Shown here piece by piece: positions 25,291-36,700 of a DNA stretch of 64,000 bases. The notes beneath the pieces were generated by a model. That model did not search any database. It had not been told where the DNA came from and saw only the letters and a list, made by a program, of their open reading frames with translations. The position numbers and the translations under genes are program-made. The first letter of the stretch is position 1. The number at the start of each line of letters is the position of its first letter. The stretch is from Bacteroidia bacterium (GTDB taxonomy: Bacteria; Bacteroidota; Bacteroidia; 2-12-FULL-35-15): positions 28,334 to 92,333 of the forward strand of contig JAURXZ010000049.1 in NCBI GenBank assembly GCA_030654175.1, given 5' to 3'.

Positions 25291-26166
25291 TCAACTCAAA
25301 AACAATTCAACCAAAACAAACACTGCAAATACAACGCTTGCAATACCATTGGTAGTAAAAAAAGCAATATTTACTTTACTTAGATCATTGGGTTTAACAA
25401 GAGTGTGCTGATAGATAAGTAACCCAACAAAAACAAGCGTTCCCACCCAATACCAGGAATTGAAATGTGCGTAAAATCCTGCATAAATAATAAATGAAGC
25501 GCTCACAATGTGAAATACATTTGATAACATCAATGCACCTTTTTTACCTAACCAAACAGGAATAGATTTTAAGTTTTTTGATTTGTCAAACTCTTCATCC
25601 TGCAAAGCATAAATGATATCAAAGCCACTCACCCAAAATAATACTGCGAAAGAAAAAAATAAAGGCAGCCAGTCAAACACCCCGGTAACAGCAAGGTATG
25701 CACCAATAGGAGCTAATGATAAACCTATTCCCAATACCACGTGGCACAATGCTGTGAATCGTTTAGTAAGGCTATAACCCAATACCACAGCCAAAGCCAC
25801 AGGCGACAAAAAAAAACAGATAGAATTTATAAAATAAGTTGTGGATATAAATAGTAAGCAGTTGACAATAACAAATAACAAAGCCGATTGGGGTTTAACA
25901 GCACCTGCGGGGATTTCACGAACAGCAGTTCGTATGTTTTGTTCATCAATTTTTCTGTCAATGTATCTATTGAAAGCCATAGCAGCGCTTCTTGCAAAAA
26001 CCATACATAAAATTATTAATAAAAATAATTTAAGATCAAATGTTTTTTCAGTGAAATGAATTGCCAGAAAATATCCAATGATAGCAAAAGGTAAAGCAAA
26101 TATTGTATGACTGAATTTTATCAATGACAAATAATTGCTTACCGTTTTATTTGTTTGTTTGGTCAT
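25291..26166 (-). CDS. UbiA family prenyltransferase
   Basis: The 291-residue integral membrane protein has eight or nine hydrophobic helices. The first Asp-rich motif is N66-x3-D70-x3-D74 (NRYIDRKID), and the second is D190-x3-D194 (LQDEEFDKSK). The opening IKFSHTIFALPFA is typical of the 4-hydroxybenzoate/MqnP-like branch rather than MenA. It would join a polyprenyl chain to an aromatic acid for quinone synthesis. In Bacteroidota a menaquinone route (including futalosine-type MqnP) is more likely than ubiquinone, but no other quinone gene is present to confirm it. Confidence 0.82.
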   Translation of the reverse strand: MTKQTNKTVSNYLSLIKFSHTIFALPFAIIGYFLAIHFTEKTFDLKLFLLIILCMVFARSAAMAFNRYIDRKIDEQNIRTAVREIPAGAVKPQSALLFVIVNCLLFISTTYFINSICFFLSPVALAVVLGYSLTKRFTALCHVVLGIGLSLAPIGAYLAVTGVFDWLPLFFSFAVLFWVSGFDIIYALQDEEFDKSKNLKSIPVWLGKKGALMLSNVFHIVSASFIIYAGFYAHFNSWYWVGTLVFVGLLIYQHTLVKPNDLSKVNIAFFTTNGIASVVFAVFVLVELFLS

Positions 26167-26168
26167 TA

Positions 26169-26441
26169 TCAGTGTTTGAAATAATTAATAATAATAACCG
26201 TTAAGATAAGGAGAACTGGGGAGGAGCTTAATAGTAAACCAATAATTCCCGGAGTGAATTTTTTTGTATTAATTTCTTTTTGAGTATCAATAAATATATA
26301 GATACAAGAGCATATCATACCGACAAACCCTATGGGCAATGAAAATATTGGTGCCCCGGTTATCGGGGAAATACAGAGCAAAGCGGTTATAATTCCGATT
26401 GCAATAGATACATTTCCTAAAATTTTAAATCGTTTTTCCAT
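26169..26441 (-). CDS. Small membrane protein of unknown function
   Basis: The 90-residue protein has three hydrophobic segments (about 9-30, 33-51, 66-86) and no recognised motif. The gene ends 2 bp before the ubiA-like start on the same strand, so the two are probably co-transcribed. A TAATTTTG box lies upstream on the minus strand (26465-26458), 16 nt before the ATG. Coding potential rests on this context and on the clean membrane topology. Confidence 0.6.
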   Translation of the reverse strand: MEKRFKILGNVSIAIGIITALLCISPITGAPIFSLPIGFVGMICSCIYIFIDTQKEINTKKFTPGIIGLLLSSSPVLLILTVIIINYFKH

Positions 26442-26457
26442 AGAATTTTCAACTGTG

Positions 26458-26465
26458 CAAAATTA
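26458..26465 (-). promoter_or_regulatory. -7 box (TAATTTTG) for the small membrane protein/ubiA-like pair
   Basis: On the minus strand TAATTTTG lies 16 nt before the ATG at 26441. No matching -33 box is found at the usual distance. Confidence 0.4.
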
Positions 26466-26577
26466 CCATTTTTTTAACATCTTTTGTCATCCCAAATTGC
26501 TTTTTAACAGAAGGGGAGCGGGTTCACTTATTGAACTAATTTTGCCTCGCGAAAAGTATTGTTTCCTTAAATTATCT

Positions 26578-26585
26578 TACTTTTG
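26578..26585 (+). promoter_or_regulatory. -7 box (TACTTTTG) for the 26608 gene
   Basis: TACTTTTG matches TAnnTTTG and lies 22 nt before the ATG at 26608. Confidence 0.45.
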
Positions 26586-26607
26586 ACGTAATAAATTTTG
26601 TATAAAA

Positions 26608-27243
26608 ATGAAGATTTTTTTAACCATCATATATTCTTTTTTTTCATTGATCACTTTGGCTCAATCCGATTCTATTGCCTATTCCCGTGATTATGAATTT
26701 AATGAAGGTTTTTTTCTAGCCGTAGATCAATTCAAAAATAACGATCCGGTACTTAAAAAGTCAATCATTTCAGGTATTCCAAAGGATCAGCTTGATTTTA
26801 TGAAGCAGTTGGTCGAGCAGAAAAATATAGTTTTTGCAGATTCAAAAGGTGTTGAGCAAAAGATAGAAACGTTAACTATATGGGGCTATTGTCAAAATCG
26901 TTCTGTTTATATCAATTTTAATAAACAATTCAACAAACTTATTGTGATTGGAACTTTATGCCATTTCACTGCTATGGTTGCCACTTCCATTGGTTTTCGT
27001 GATCCGATGGGTTATGGTGCAGGTTTGAATAATACAGTAGATGAGTTGAAGCAGTATGTATTTGATACACAAACCAATAAAGTGTTTGATTTTAATGTAA
27101 AAAACATGGAAATGCTGCTTAAAAATGATACTATTCTATATGATCAATTTATGGCTCTGAAAAAGCGCGAAAAACCCGATGTAATATTTGTTTATCTCCG
27201 CAAATTCAACGAAAAACATCCACTTTATTTACTTCAGAAGTAG
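26608..27243 (+). CDS. Secreted protein of unknown function
   Basis: The 211-residue protein has a signal peptide (1-18, ending LITLAQ). The mature part is mixed alpha/beta, with YEFNEGFFLAVDQFKNNDP near the start, and two Cys (in WGYCQN and TLCHF). No family is recognised. A central hydrophobic patch around CHFTAMVATSIGF could be a buried strand or a membrane-associated segment. It is the last gene before the giant adhesin gene but is separated from it by 547 bp, so a link is not implied. Confidence 0.6.
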   Translation: MKIFLTIIYSFFSLITLAQSDSIAYSRDYEFNEGFFLAVDQFKNNDPVLKKSIISGIPKDQLDFMKQLVEQKNIVFADSKGVEQKIETLTIWGYCQNRSVYINFNKQFNKLIVIGTLCHFTAMVATSIGFRDPMGYGAGLNNTVDELKQYVFDTQTNKVFDFNVKNMEMLLKNDTILYDQFMALKKREKPDVIFVYLRKFNEKHPLYLLQK

Positions 27244-27790
27244 TTTATTCTTGATTTATTGCATTATTGGACATAAAAATTAGAAAAATAGTTCCTGATC
27301 AAAATTTGCCTCTTTTTTTATTTATCTATTATTTTTAGTATCCACACCAGTTTTTTTTTAATTGACACCAATTATCGATTTTTTGTCTTTAAGAATCGAA
27401 ATTTTTGTCTGTTTTTTATAGTTTTTTGGTTGCTTCTGACTTTTTAAAGGTGTTTCATTTTTTTTGTTTTTAAGCTGCTGGCTGTCATGCAATTATATTG
27501 TATAAGGGGGTGTTTTTTTCTTAAAATCAATTTTCGACAAACTCCTGTTTTCTCTATTTTAATGAAAGAAAATACAGCCTGAATCATTTTGGGGTTTTTG
27601 GTTTGTTAGTAAAGTTGTTAACAAATATATGCGATACAACTATCTGTATGATAGGTTGTTATATTTTAAATTTAAAGCTTTTTGCATAAAAGGTTAAATT
27701 GTTTGTAACTTAATTTTTGAATTTTTCGTAAATTGCAACGGTAAATTGGAAGTATAATAGTGGTTCTGGTAAATTCTTTACAATTGTAAT
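27244..27790 (+). other. 547-bp A/T-rich leader region of the giant adhesin gene
   Basis: No reading frame, RNA gene or strong hairpin is seen. The region has many T runs. Between 27681 and 27719 it holds TTTG and TAATTTTTG segments that only roughly fit the -33/-7 spacing. No Shine-Dalgarno sequence precedes the ATG at 27791. Such length upstream of a 29-kb gene leaves room for regulatory sites that I cannot identify. Confidence 0.5.
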
Positions 27791-30700
27791 ATGGAGTACT
27801 TATATTCTTCCATGGGTAATATTAAAAAAGTCATTGCAACAATAAAAATGGTGTTTATAGCATCGCTTTTTGTTGTTTTTGATGGTTTTAATAATTTTTC
27901 GTTTGCACAAAGTCCACAGATCTATACAACATCTGGTACATTTACTGTTCCTGCCTGCGTATCTTCCATCACAATTGAAGTTGTTGGTGGAGGCGGTACC
28001 GGAGGCGGTAATGGTGGTGGTGGTGGCGGTGGTGGTGGGTATTCCAGTGGAACTTTTGCCGTTACTGCTGGTGCTAATCTGGCTGTTACTGTTGGTGGGG
28101 CTGGTAGTACTACCAGTGTGGCTGCCCTTATTTCTGCTACAGGCGGAGCTAATGGAGTAGGCGTTGCTAATCCGGCAGTTGGAGGTGGCGGTGCAGGTGG
28201 CGTTGGTTCTGGAGGAACTATCAACCGTATTGGAGGAACAGGTGGAGGAGGTTATAATACTTATTTTGGAGGTGGTGGTGCCGGAGCTGCGGGCTCAACA
28301 GGTGTTGGTGGCAATGGCGGCAATGCAACGGCTTATACAGGTAGCAATTGCTTGCAGCCTGGTGGTTCTGCAGGAGCAGGTGGCGGAGCTCCCGGTGGTG
28401 CTGGTGGTAAAGGTGCCGGTTTTACTGAAGGTACTTGTACAACAACCAATCCCGCTGCTGTTGGTGTAAACTACGGTGGTGGTGGTGGTGGTGGAAACGG
28501 TAATGGAGGAGGGGCACAGGCAGGTGCTGGCGGATATTGTAAAATTTCCTGGACAGCAAATCCTGCAATTGTTGGTAATACTGTTGGTGCCGCTCAAACT
28601 ATTTGTTCGGGAGTTGTTCCTGCTGCATTGACGGGATCTACCCCAACAGGAGGAAGTGGCGCTTATACCTATTTATGGGAATCTTCTACTACGAGTGCTG
28701 GCGCTGGCTTTAGCGCAGCATCAGGTACTAACACTAACATTGGCTATACTGCCCCAGCACTAACTGTAACCACATGGTATAGAAGAACTGTATATTCGGG
28801 TGGATGTACTAATGTTTCAGTGGCTGTTGAAAAAACAGTTAATCCTTTGCCAACAGTTACCAATGCAGCAACAGCAAGCAACTGTAGTGGAACAGGACCT
28901 AATATTGCCTTAACTGCAAGTGTTGCAAGTACTTTTACCTGGACCATCGGATCAAATCCTGGTGGCATTACCGGAGCAAGTGCCGGTTCGGGGTCTCCTA
29001 TTAATCAGGTGCTTACCAATCCCAGTAATACAATTGCAAACGCTATACAATATCTGGTTACTCCTACTTCTTCGGTAGGTTTATGTGTAGGTGCCGCTTA
29101 TACAATTACTGTAACAGTAAATCCGAAACCAGCAGTTACCAATGCTGCTACAAAAACAATATGTACTGCCACTGGTACAGCAATCACATTAGCCTCAAGT
29201 GCACCAAGTAATTTTGCCTGGACATTAGGTGCTATAACTGGCGGTATCACAGGAGCAAGTGCATCTAGTGGAGCTACTATTAGTCAAACGCTTACTAATC
29301 CAAGCAATACTACCGATGGTACTGTACCATACATTGTTACTCCCACTTCAACAACCGGCTCCTGTGTTGGTAATGCTTCTACAATAACTGTAACCGTTAC
29401 TCATGCACCAACAGTAACCAATGCCGCGACTGCTACAATTTGTAGTGGAGCCGCTACAGGAATAACATTAACTGCAAATGAAGCAAGCTCTTTTACATGG
29501 ACAATAGGAACCAATGCAGGTGGAATTACAGGTTCAAGTGCCGGTTCAGGTTCCAATATGAGCCAAACGCTCACCAATCCAAGTAATTCAGTTGCCAACA
29601 CCATACAGTATATTGTTATCCCTACTTCAACAGCTGGCGCTTTATGCGCTGGGCCTGCTTATACTATAACTGTAACCGTTAATCCAAAACCGGCAGTAAA
29701 CAATGCTGCCACTGATGCAACTTGCAGTGGAACAGGTCCGAATTTTGCATTAACAGCCACTGCTGCCAGTACTTTTACATGGACAGTTGGTACAATAACA
29801 GGTGCTATTACCGGAGCAAGTGCCAGTTCTGGAACCCCTATTAATCAAACACTCACAAATCCAAGTAATGCAACAGATGGTACTGTACAATATCTCATAA
29901 CTCCAACGGCAACCATAGGTTCATGTGTAGGTGCTGTTTTCTCATTGATTGAAACTGTTAACCCGAAGCCGGCAGTTACCAATGCGGCCACAAAAACGAT
30001 ATGTACTGCCACAGGTACAGCAATCACATTAGCCTCAAGTGCACCAAGTAATTTTGCCTGGACATTAGGAGCCATAACTGGCGGCATTACCGGTGCAAGT
30101 GCATCCAGCGGTGCTACTATTAGTCAAACACTTACTAATCCAAGCAATACTGCTGATGGTACCGTGCCATACCTTGTTACTCCTACTTCTACAACCGGTT
30201 CTTGTGTGGGTAATGCTTCTACAATAACTGTAACGGTTACTCATGCACCAACAATTACCAATGCAGCTACAGCCACAATATGCAGTGGAACTGCAACAGG
30301 CATTACTTTAACAGCAAATGAAGCAAGCACCTTTGCATGGACCATAGGATCAAATCCTGGTGGCATCACTGGTGCCAGTGCCGGCTCAGGCGCTAACATG
30401 AGTCAAACGCTGACCAATCCGAGTAATGCAACGGCCAACACTATACAATATATTGTTACCCCTACTTCAACTGCTGGCGCATTATGTGCTGGTCCTGCAT
30501 TTACAATAACGGTAACAGTTAATCCAAAACCAGTTGTTACAACCGCTGCAACTGATGAAACTTGTAGTGGAACCGGCCCTAATATCTCATTAACAGCCAC
30601 TGCGCCAAGTTCTTTTGCATGGACCATTGGAACTATTACAGGTGCCATTACAGGTGCTTCTGCCAGTTCAGGAGCTACTATAAATCAAACACTTACCAAT

Positions 30701-33700
30701 CCAAGTACTACAACAGCAGGTACTGTTCAATATCTGGTTACACCTACATCAACAACAGGTTCATGTGCAGGAGTTGCATATACAATCACCGTAACAGTAA
30801 ATCCGGCACCAATAGCTGTATTTACAGGAGGAGCAAACCAAACAGTTTGCTCCGGAGTTGCACTTCCGGTTGCAATTGCTCTTGGAACAAGTAACAGCAT
30901 TGCTGGAACAACTTTTGCCTGGACAAGGGATAATACCTCAAATGTTACAGGTACAACAAGTGGAGCAGGAAATATTTCAGCTCTGGTATTGACAAATACA
31001 ACTACTTCACCTCAAACGGTAACCTTTACAATAACACCAACAGGTCCCACTCCTACATTTTGCGTAGGGGCAACCATATCAACAACCGTTGTGGTAAATC
31101 CAATACCGGTATTAAACAGTAGTTTGACAATACCTGCAATTTGTAATGGAACCACATTGTCTTATACGGCCACCAGTGCAACTTCAGGTGCAACATTTGC
31201 ATGGAGTCGTGCTGCAGTTACCAATATTGCACCGGCAACGTCATCCGGAACCGCCAATGTAAGTGAAGTATTAACGAATGGATCCGGTTCTCCCGGGGCA
31301 CCTATAAATGTTACTTATGTCTACATCACTACCGCAAATGGTTGCAGTAACACCGGACAGAGTGTTGTAGGAACGGTAAATGTGCTTCCAATCGGAACAA
31401 TTACCAACAGCGCACAAACCATTTGTTCAGGAGCAACTTTTTCAACAATGGTTTTAGGTACCAGCAATGGTGTTACCTCCACTACTTTTACATGGACCAG
31501 AAATAATGGTGCTGTAACCGGCATTGGGGCAAGTGGTTCGGGGGGAAGCATTGCGGGAGTTGCATTAACAAATACAACCGGTTCTGATCAAACAGTTACA
31601 TTTACAATAACACCATCCTGCTCTGGTGCCAATTTAACAGCTACTATTGTAGTTCGTGCAAGTATTGTATTAAACAGCACATTAGCACCACCTGCAATTT
31701 GCAGTGGCGCAACCTTTGCATATACCCCAACCAGTGCTACCGGTGGTGCTACTTTCGCCTGGACACGTCCAGTGGTTTCCGATATATCATCACCCGGAGG
31801 GGCATCTGGTGCAGGAGCTGTAAGCCAGATATTGAATAACAGCAGTGCTAACAGTATCAATGTTACATATGTTTATACAACTACAAATCCCGGCACAGGC
31901 TGTAGCAATGGGGGCGAGAATGTTGTTGTGGCAGTTGAAAAAGCACCGGTTGCGGCCGGAACAATCAGTGGTACATCTATGGTATGCCAGGCACAAACGT
32001 ATGCTTATTCTGTACCGGCAATACAAAATGCCACCAGCTATACCTGGAGCTATTCAGGTACCGGAGTAACTATAAACGGATCCACATCAAACATAACAGT
32101 TTCATTTTCAACCTCCGCTACAGCTGGTAACTTAACGGTAAGAGGAACCAATAGCTGCGGCAATGGTACGGTATCCGCAAATTATGCCATCGGGCTAAAT
32201 CCCAATGCAACAATTGCTTTAACATCAGTTGCAGGAACCAATTTTCAAACTGTTTGTATAAATGTTCCGATAGTGGATATTACTTATTTGGTTGGAGGTG
32301 GTGGAACAGGTGCAGGGGTTACTGCATTACCTGCCGGGATCAGCAGCTCTTTTAGCGGCAGTACGTTGACTATCAGTGGTACTCCTACAGTGGTTGGAAC
32401 TTTCCCATATACAATAACCACAACAGGAACCTGTATTCAAACCAGTGCTGCGGGAAGCATTATAATTGCTCCTCTACCAACATTAAACAGTTCATTGGCT
32501 CCTCCTGCAGTGTGCAGTCATTCAACATTTAATTATACCCCTACTAGTCCGGTTTCAGGTGCAACTTTTACATGGACAAGAGCTGTTGTAGCTGGTATCA
32601 GCAATGGTGCCAACAGCGGATCGGGGAATCCGGGTGAAATTCTTTACAATACCACTTTAGCTGCTGTAAATGTTACTTATGTTTATACAGTTGTTGCAAA
32701 TGGATGTTCAAGTGCTACAACCTACAATGTAGTAGTCTCTGTTAAGCCTCAGGCCTTATTGAGCAGTTCACTTACACCTCCTGCAATTTGCAGTGGGATA
32801 GCATTTAGTTATACTCCAGCAAGTGCAACTGCGGGTTCTACATTTGCATGGTCAAGAGCTGCAGTTGGAGGGATAAGCCAGGTAGCCAACAGTGGTATAA
32901 ACGATCCCAACGAAGTATTAACCAATACAACTGCTGCTACGGTTAATGTTACTTATATATATACCATCACCGCTTCCGGTTGTAGTTACAATCAAAACGT
33001 AGTTGTTCAGGTAACACCAACTCCAACATTAAGCAGTTCGTTAAATCCTCCTGCGGCTTGCAGTGGAGTGGCTGTGAATTACACGCCTACGAGTGCAACT
33101 CCGGGGGCTTCCTTTACATGGACAAGAGCTGTTGTGGCAGGTATCAGCAACGGGGCTGGCAGCGGAAGTGCCAATCCGTTCGAGGTACTTACAAATACAA
33201 CAAATTTACCTGTTAATGTTACTTATATTTATACAGTAACAGCCAATGGTTGCACAAATGTTTCAACATTCAGTGTAGTTATTCCGATAAATCCAAGACC
33301 AACATTAAACACTACATTAACCCCTGCGGCAATATGCAGTGGTACAATTTTTAGTTACGTTCCCGGAAGTGCTGTTGTAGGTGCCACATTTGCATGGGCA
33401 AGAGCAGCTGTAGGTGGTATCAGCAATGCTGCAGCCAATGGTACAGGTAATCCTTCAGAAACACTTACCAACACGTCAACCGCTCCTGTAAATGTCACTT
33501 ACATTTATACCACAGCCGCCAACGGATGTAGTTTTGATCAAAGTGTGGTAGTAACTGTAAATCCAAAACCTACCCTAAACAGCAGTTTAGCACCTACCGT
33601 ATGCAGTGGCTACACTTTTAATTATGTACCCACCAGTGCTACAGCAGGCGCCTCTTTTACATGGACAAGAGCAACTGTAGTAGGAATAAGCAATGCAGCA

Positions 33701-36700
33701 GGAAGTGGTTCTGGTTCGCCTTCAGAGATCCTTACCAATACTACAACCGCTTCTGTTAGCGCTACTTACATTTATACGGTAACGGCCAACGGTTGCGTAA
33801 ATTCAACTACCTTTAATGTGGTTGTTAATGTGTTTCCAAGGCCAACATTAAGCAGTACATTAACACCCGGAGCAATATGCAGCAATACTATTTTCAATTA
33901 TACACCTGCAAGTGCAATTGGTGGCGCTACATTTGCCTGGTCAAGAGCTGCAATACCGGGCATAAGCAATGCGGCTAACAATGGAATAAATAATCCTGCG
34001 GAAACGCTTATTAACACAACAGCAGCTCCGGTAAACGTTACATATGTTTATACCACATCTGCTAATGGTTGCAGTTTTGATCAAAACGTGATCGTAACCA
34101 TAAACCCCAATCCTACTTTAAACAGTAGTTTAACGCCAACAGTTTGTAGTGGGGTTGCTTTTAATTACACCCCTACAAGTGCAACATCTGGTGCTTCATT
34201 TTCATGGACAAGAGCCGTAGTTGCCAATATCAGCAATGGGGCAGGCAGTGGTACAGGTGCTCCTTTTGAAACACTTTATAATACTTCAACAGTTTCTGTT
34301 AATGTAACGTATATTTATACGGTAGCTGCCAATGGTTGTACCAATGCAACAACCTTTAGCGTAGTTGCTACTGTTTATCCGGCTCCTACATTAAGCAGCA
34401 CATTAACACCTGCTGCAATTTGCAGTAACACAATTTTTAATTATCCACCCTCAAGTGCTATAGTCGGGGCAACTTTTACATGGTCAAGAGTGGCGGTGGG
34501 AGGTATCAGCAATGCGGCAAATAGCGGTATTAACAATCCGAACGAAACACTTATCAATACCTCAACGGTTCCTGTAAATGTTGTTTATGTCTATACAACA
34601 TCTGCCAATGGTTGCAATAATAATCAAAACGTAATTGTAGCAGTAAATCCAAAACCTGTATTGAACAGTAGTTTAACACCAACAGTTTGTAGTGGAGCAT
34701 CCTTCAATTACACGCCTACAAGTGCAACTCCTGGTACAACATTTACCTGGACAAGAGCAGTGGTAGCAGGCATTAGCAATGGTGCGGGTAGTGGTGCAGG
34801 TACTCCTTTTGAAACTCTTTTTAATACCACAGGTGCTTCTGTGAATGTTACTTACATTTATACGCTTTCAGCAAATGGTTGTACAAATGCTACAACATTT
34901 AGTGTGGTTGCCACTGTTTATTCAAACCCAACTTTAAGCAGCACAACTACACCTCCTGCAATTTGCAGTGCCACTCTTTTTTCTTATACACCAACAAGTT
35001 CAACAGGTGGAGCAACATTTTCATGGACAAGGGCAACAGTGCCTGGAATCAGTAATGCAGCGAATAGCGGCACAAACAATCCTAACGAAACTCTTACCAA
35101 TACATCAACTGCTCCTATCAATGTTACCTATATTTATACCACTTCAGCCAATGGTTGCAATAATAATCAAAACGTAATTGCCACGGTAAATCCAACACCG
35201 GCATTGAACAGTAACCTTGCACCATCGGTATGTAGCAATTCTACCTTTAATTATACGCCAACTAGTGCAACAGCAGGAGCCACCTTTACATGGACAAGAG
35301 CGGTAGCAGTTGGTATCAGCAATGCTGCTGGAAGTGGCAGCGGCTCTCCGTTCGAAACACTTATCAATACAACTGCAGCCCCTGTTACAGCCACTTACAT
35401 TTTTACGGTGACCGCGAATCTTTGTACAAATTCAACCACTTTTAATGTAGTGGTGACTGTTAATCCCAGGCCATCATTAAGCAGTGCGCTCACTCCTCCG
35501 GCAATTTGCAGTGGTACTGCTTTTAGTTATGCATCAACAAGTGCTACCGTAGGGGCTACATTCCCTTGGAACAGAGCTGCGGTTGGAGGTATCAGTAATG
35601 CTGCCAGCAGTGGTACAGGCAATCCCAACGAAACACTTAATAATACAACAACAGCACCGGTTAATGTTACTTACATTTACTCAACTACTGCAAATGGTTG
35701 CTTTTTTGATCAAAGTGTAGTGGTAACCGTAAATCCTAGGCCTGCGTTAAACAGCAGTCTTACGCCATCAGTTTGCAGCAATTCTGCTTTCAATTATACC
35801 CCTACAAGTGCAACAGCAGGCGCAACATTTACATGGACAAGAGCTGTGGTAGCCGGAATAAGCAATGGGGCAGGCAGCGGTGCCGGTTCTCCTTTCGAAA
35901 CCCTCATTAATACAACAGCTAACCCTGTAAATGTTACTTATATTTTTACCGTAACAGCTAATTTATGTACCAATGCAACAACTTACAGTGTGGTTGCAAC
36001 TGTAAATCCAAGACCGACATTAAGCAGTGGGTTAACGCCTCCTGCAATATGCAGTGGTACTGCTTTCAGTTATGCACCCACAAGCGCAACAGCAGGTGCA
36101 ACATTTCCATGGGCCAGAGCTGCCGTTGGGGGCATCAGCAATGCTGCGAATAATGGCATAGGTAATCCGAACGAAGTATTGGTGAATACCACAACAACTC
36201 CTATCAATGTTACTTATGTTTATTCAACTACGGCTAATGGTTGCTTTTTTGACCAAAACGTTGTAGTAATAGTTAATCCTACACCTGCATTGAACAGTAA
36301 CTTGGCTGTAGCAGTATGTAGCCACATCACTACTTTTAATTACACTCCAACAAGTGCTACACCGGGTGCAACATTCACATGGACAAGAGCTGTTGTTGCA
36401 AATATCAGCAATGGCGCGGCTAGCGGTTCCGGATCTCCGTCTGAAGTTCTTTTCAATACCACAGCAGCACCGGTAACGACTACTTATGTCTTTACTGTTA
36501 CTGCTAATACGTGTGTAAACCCGACTACTTTCAGTGTAGTTGTTACCGTGAATCCACGGCCTTTGTTAAGCAGTTCATTAACACCACCTGCAATATGCAG
36601 CGGTACTACTTTCAGTTACGTTCCGGCAAGTGCAACGGTAGGTTCAACATTCCCATGGTTTCGTCCAGCAGTTCCGGGTATCAGCAATCCAGCCACCAGC

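Noticed and set aside
26332..26586. 84-codon plus-strand frame antisense to the small membrane protein
   Set aside because: No motif or start signal; it covers the promoter of the 26608 gene and the minus-strand protein has clear transmembrane segments and operon spacing.
27922..28597. Several antisense and shifted reading frames of about 100 codons over the glycine-rich region
   Set aside because: They are low-complexity shadows (Pro- or Val/Leu-rich) produced by GGN-rich coding DNA; the + frame with signal peptide and domains explains the region.
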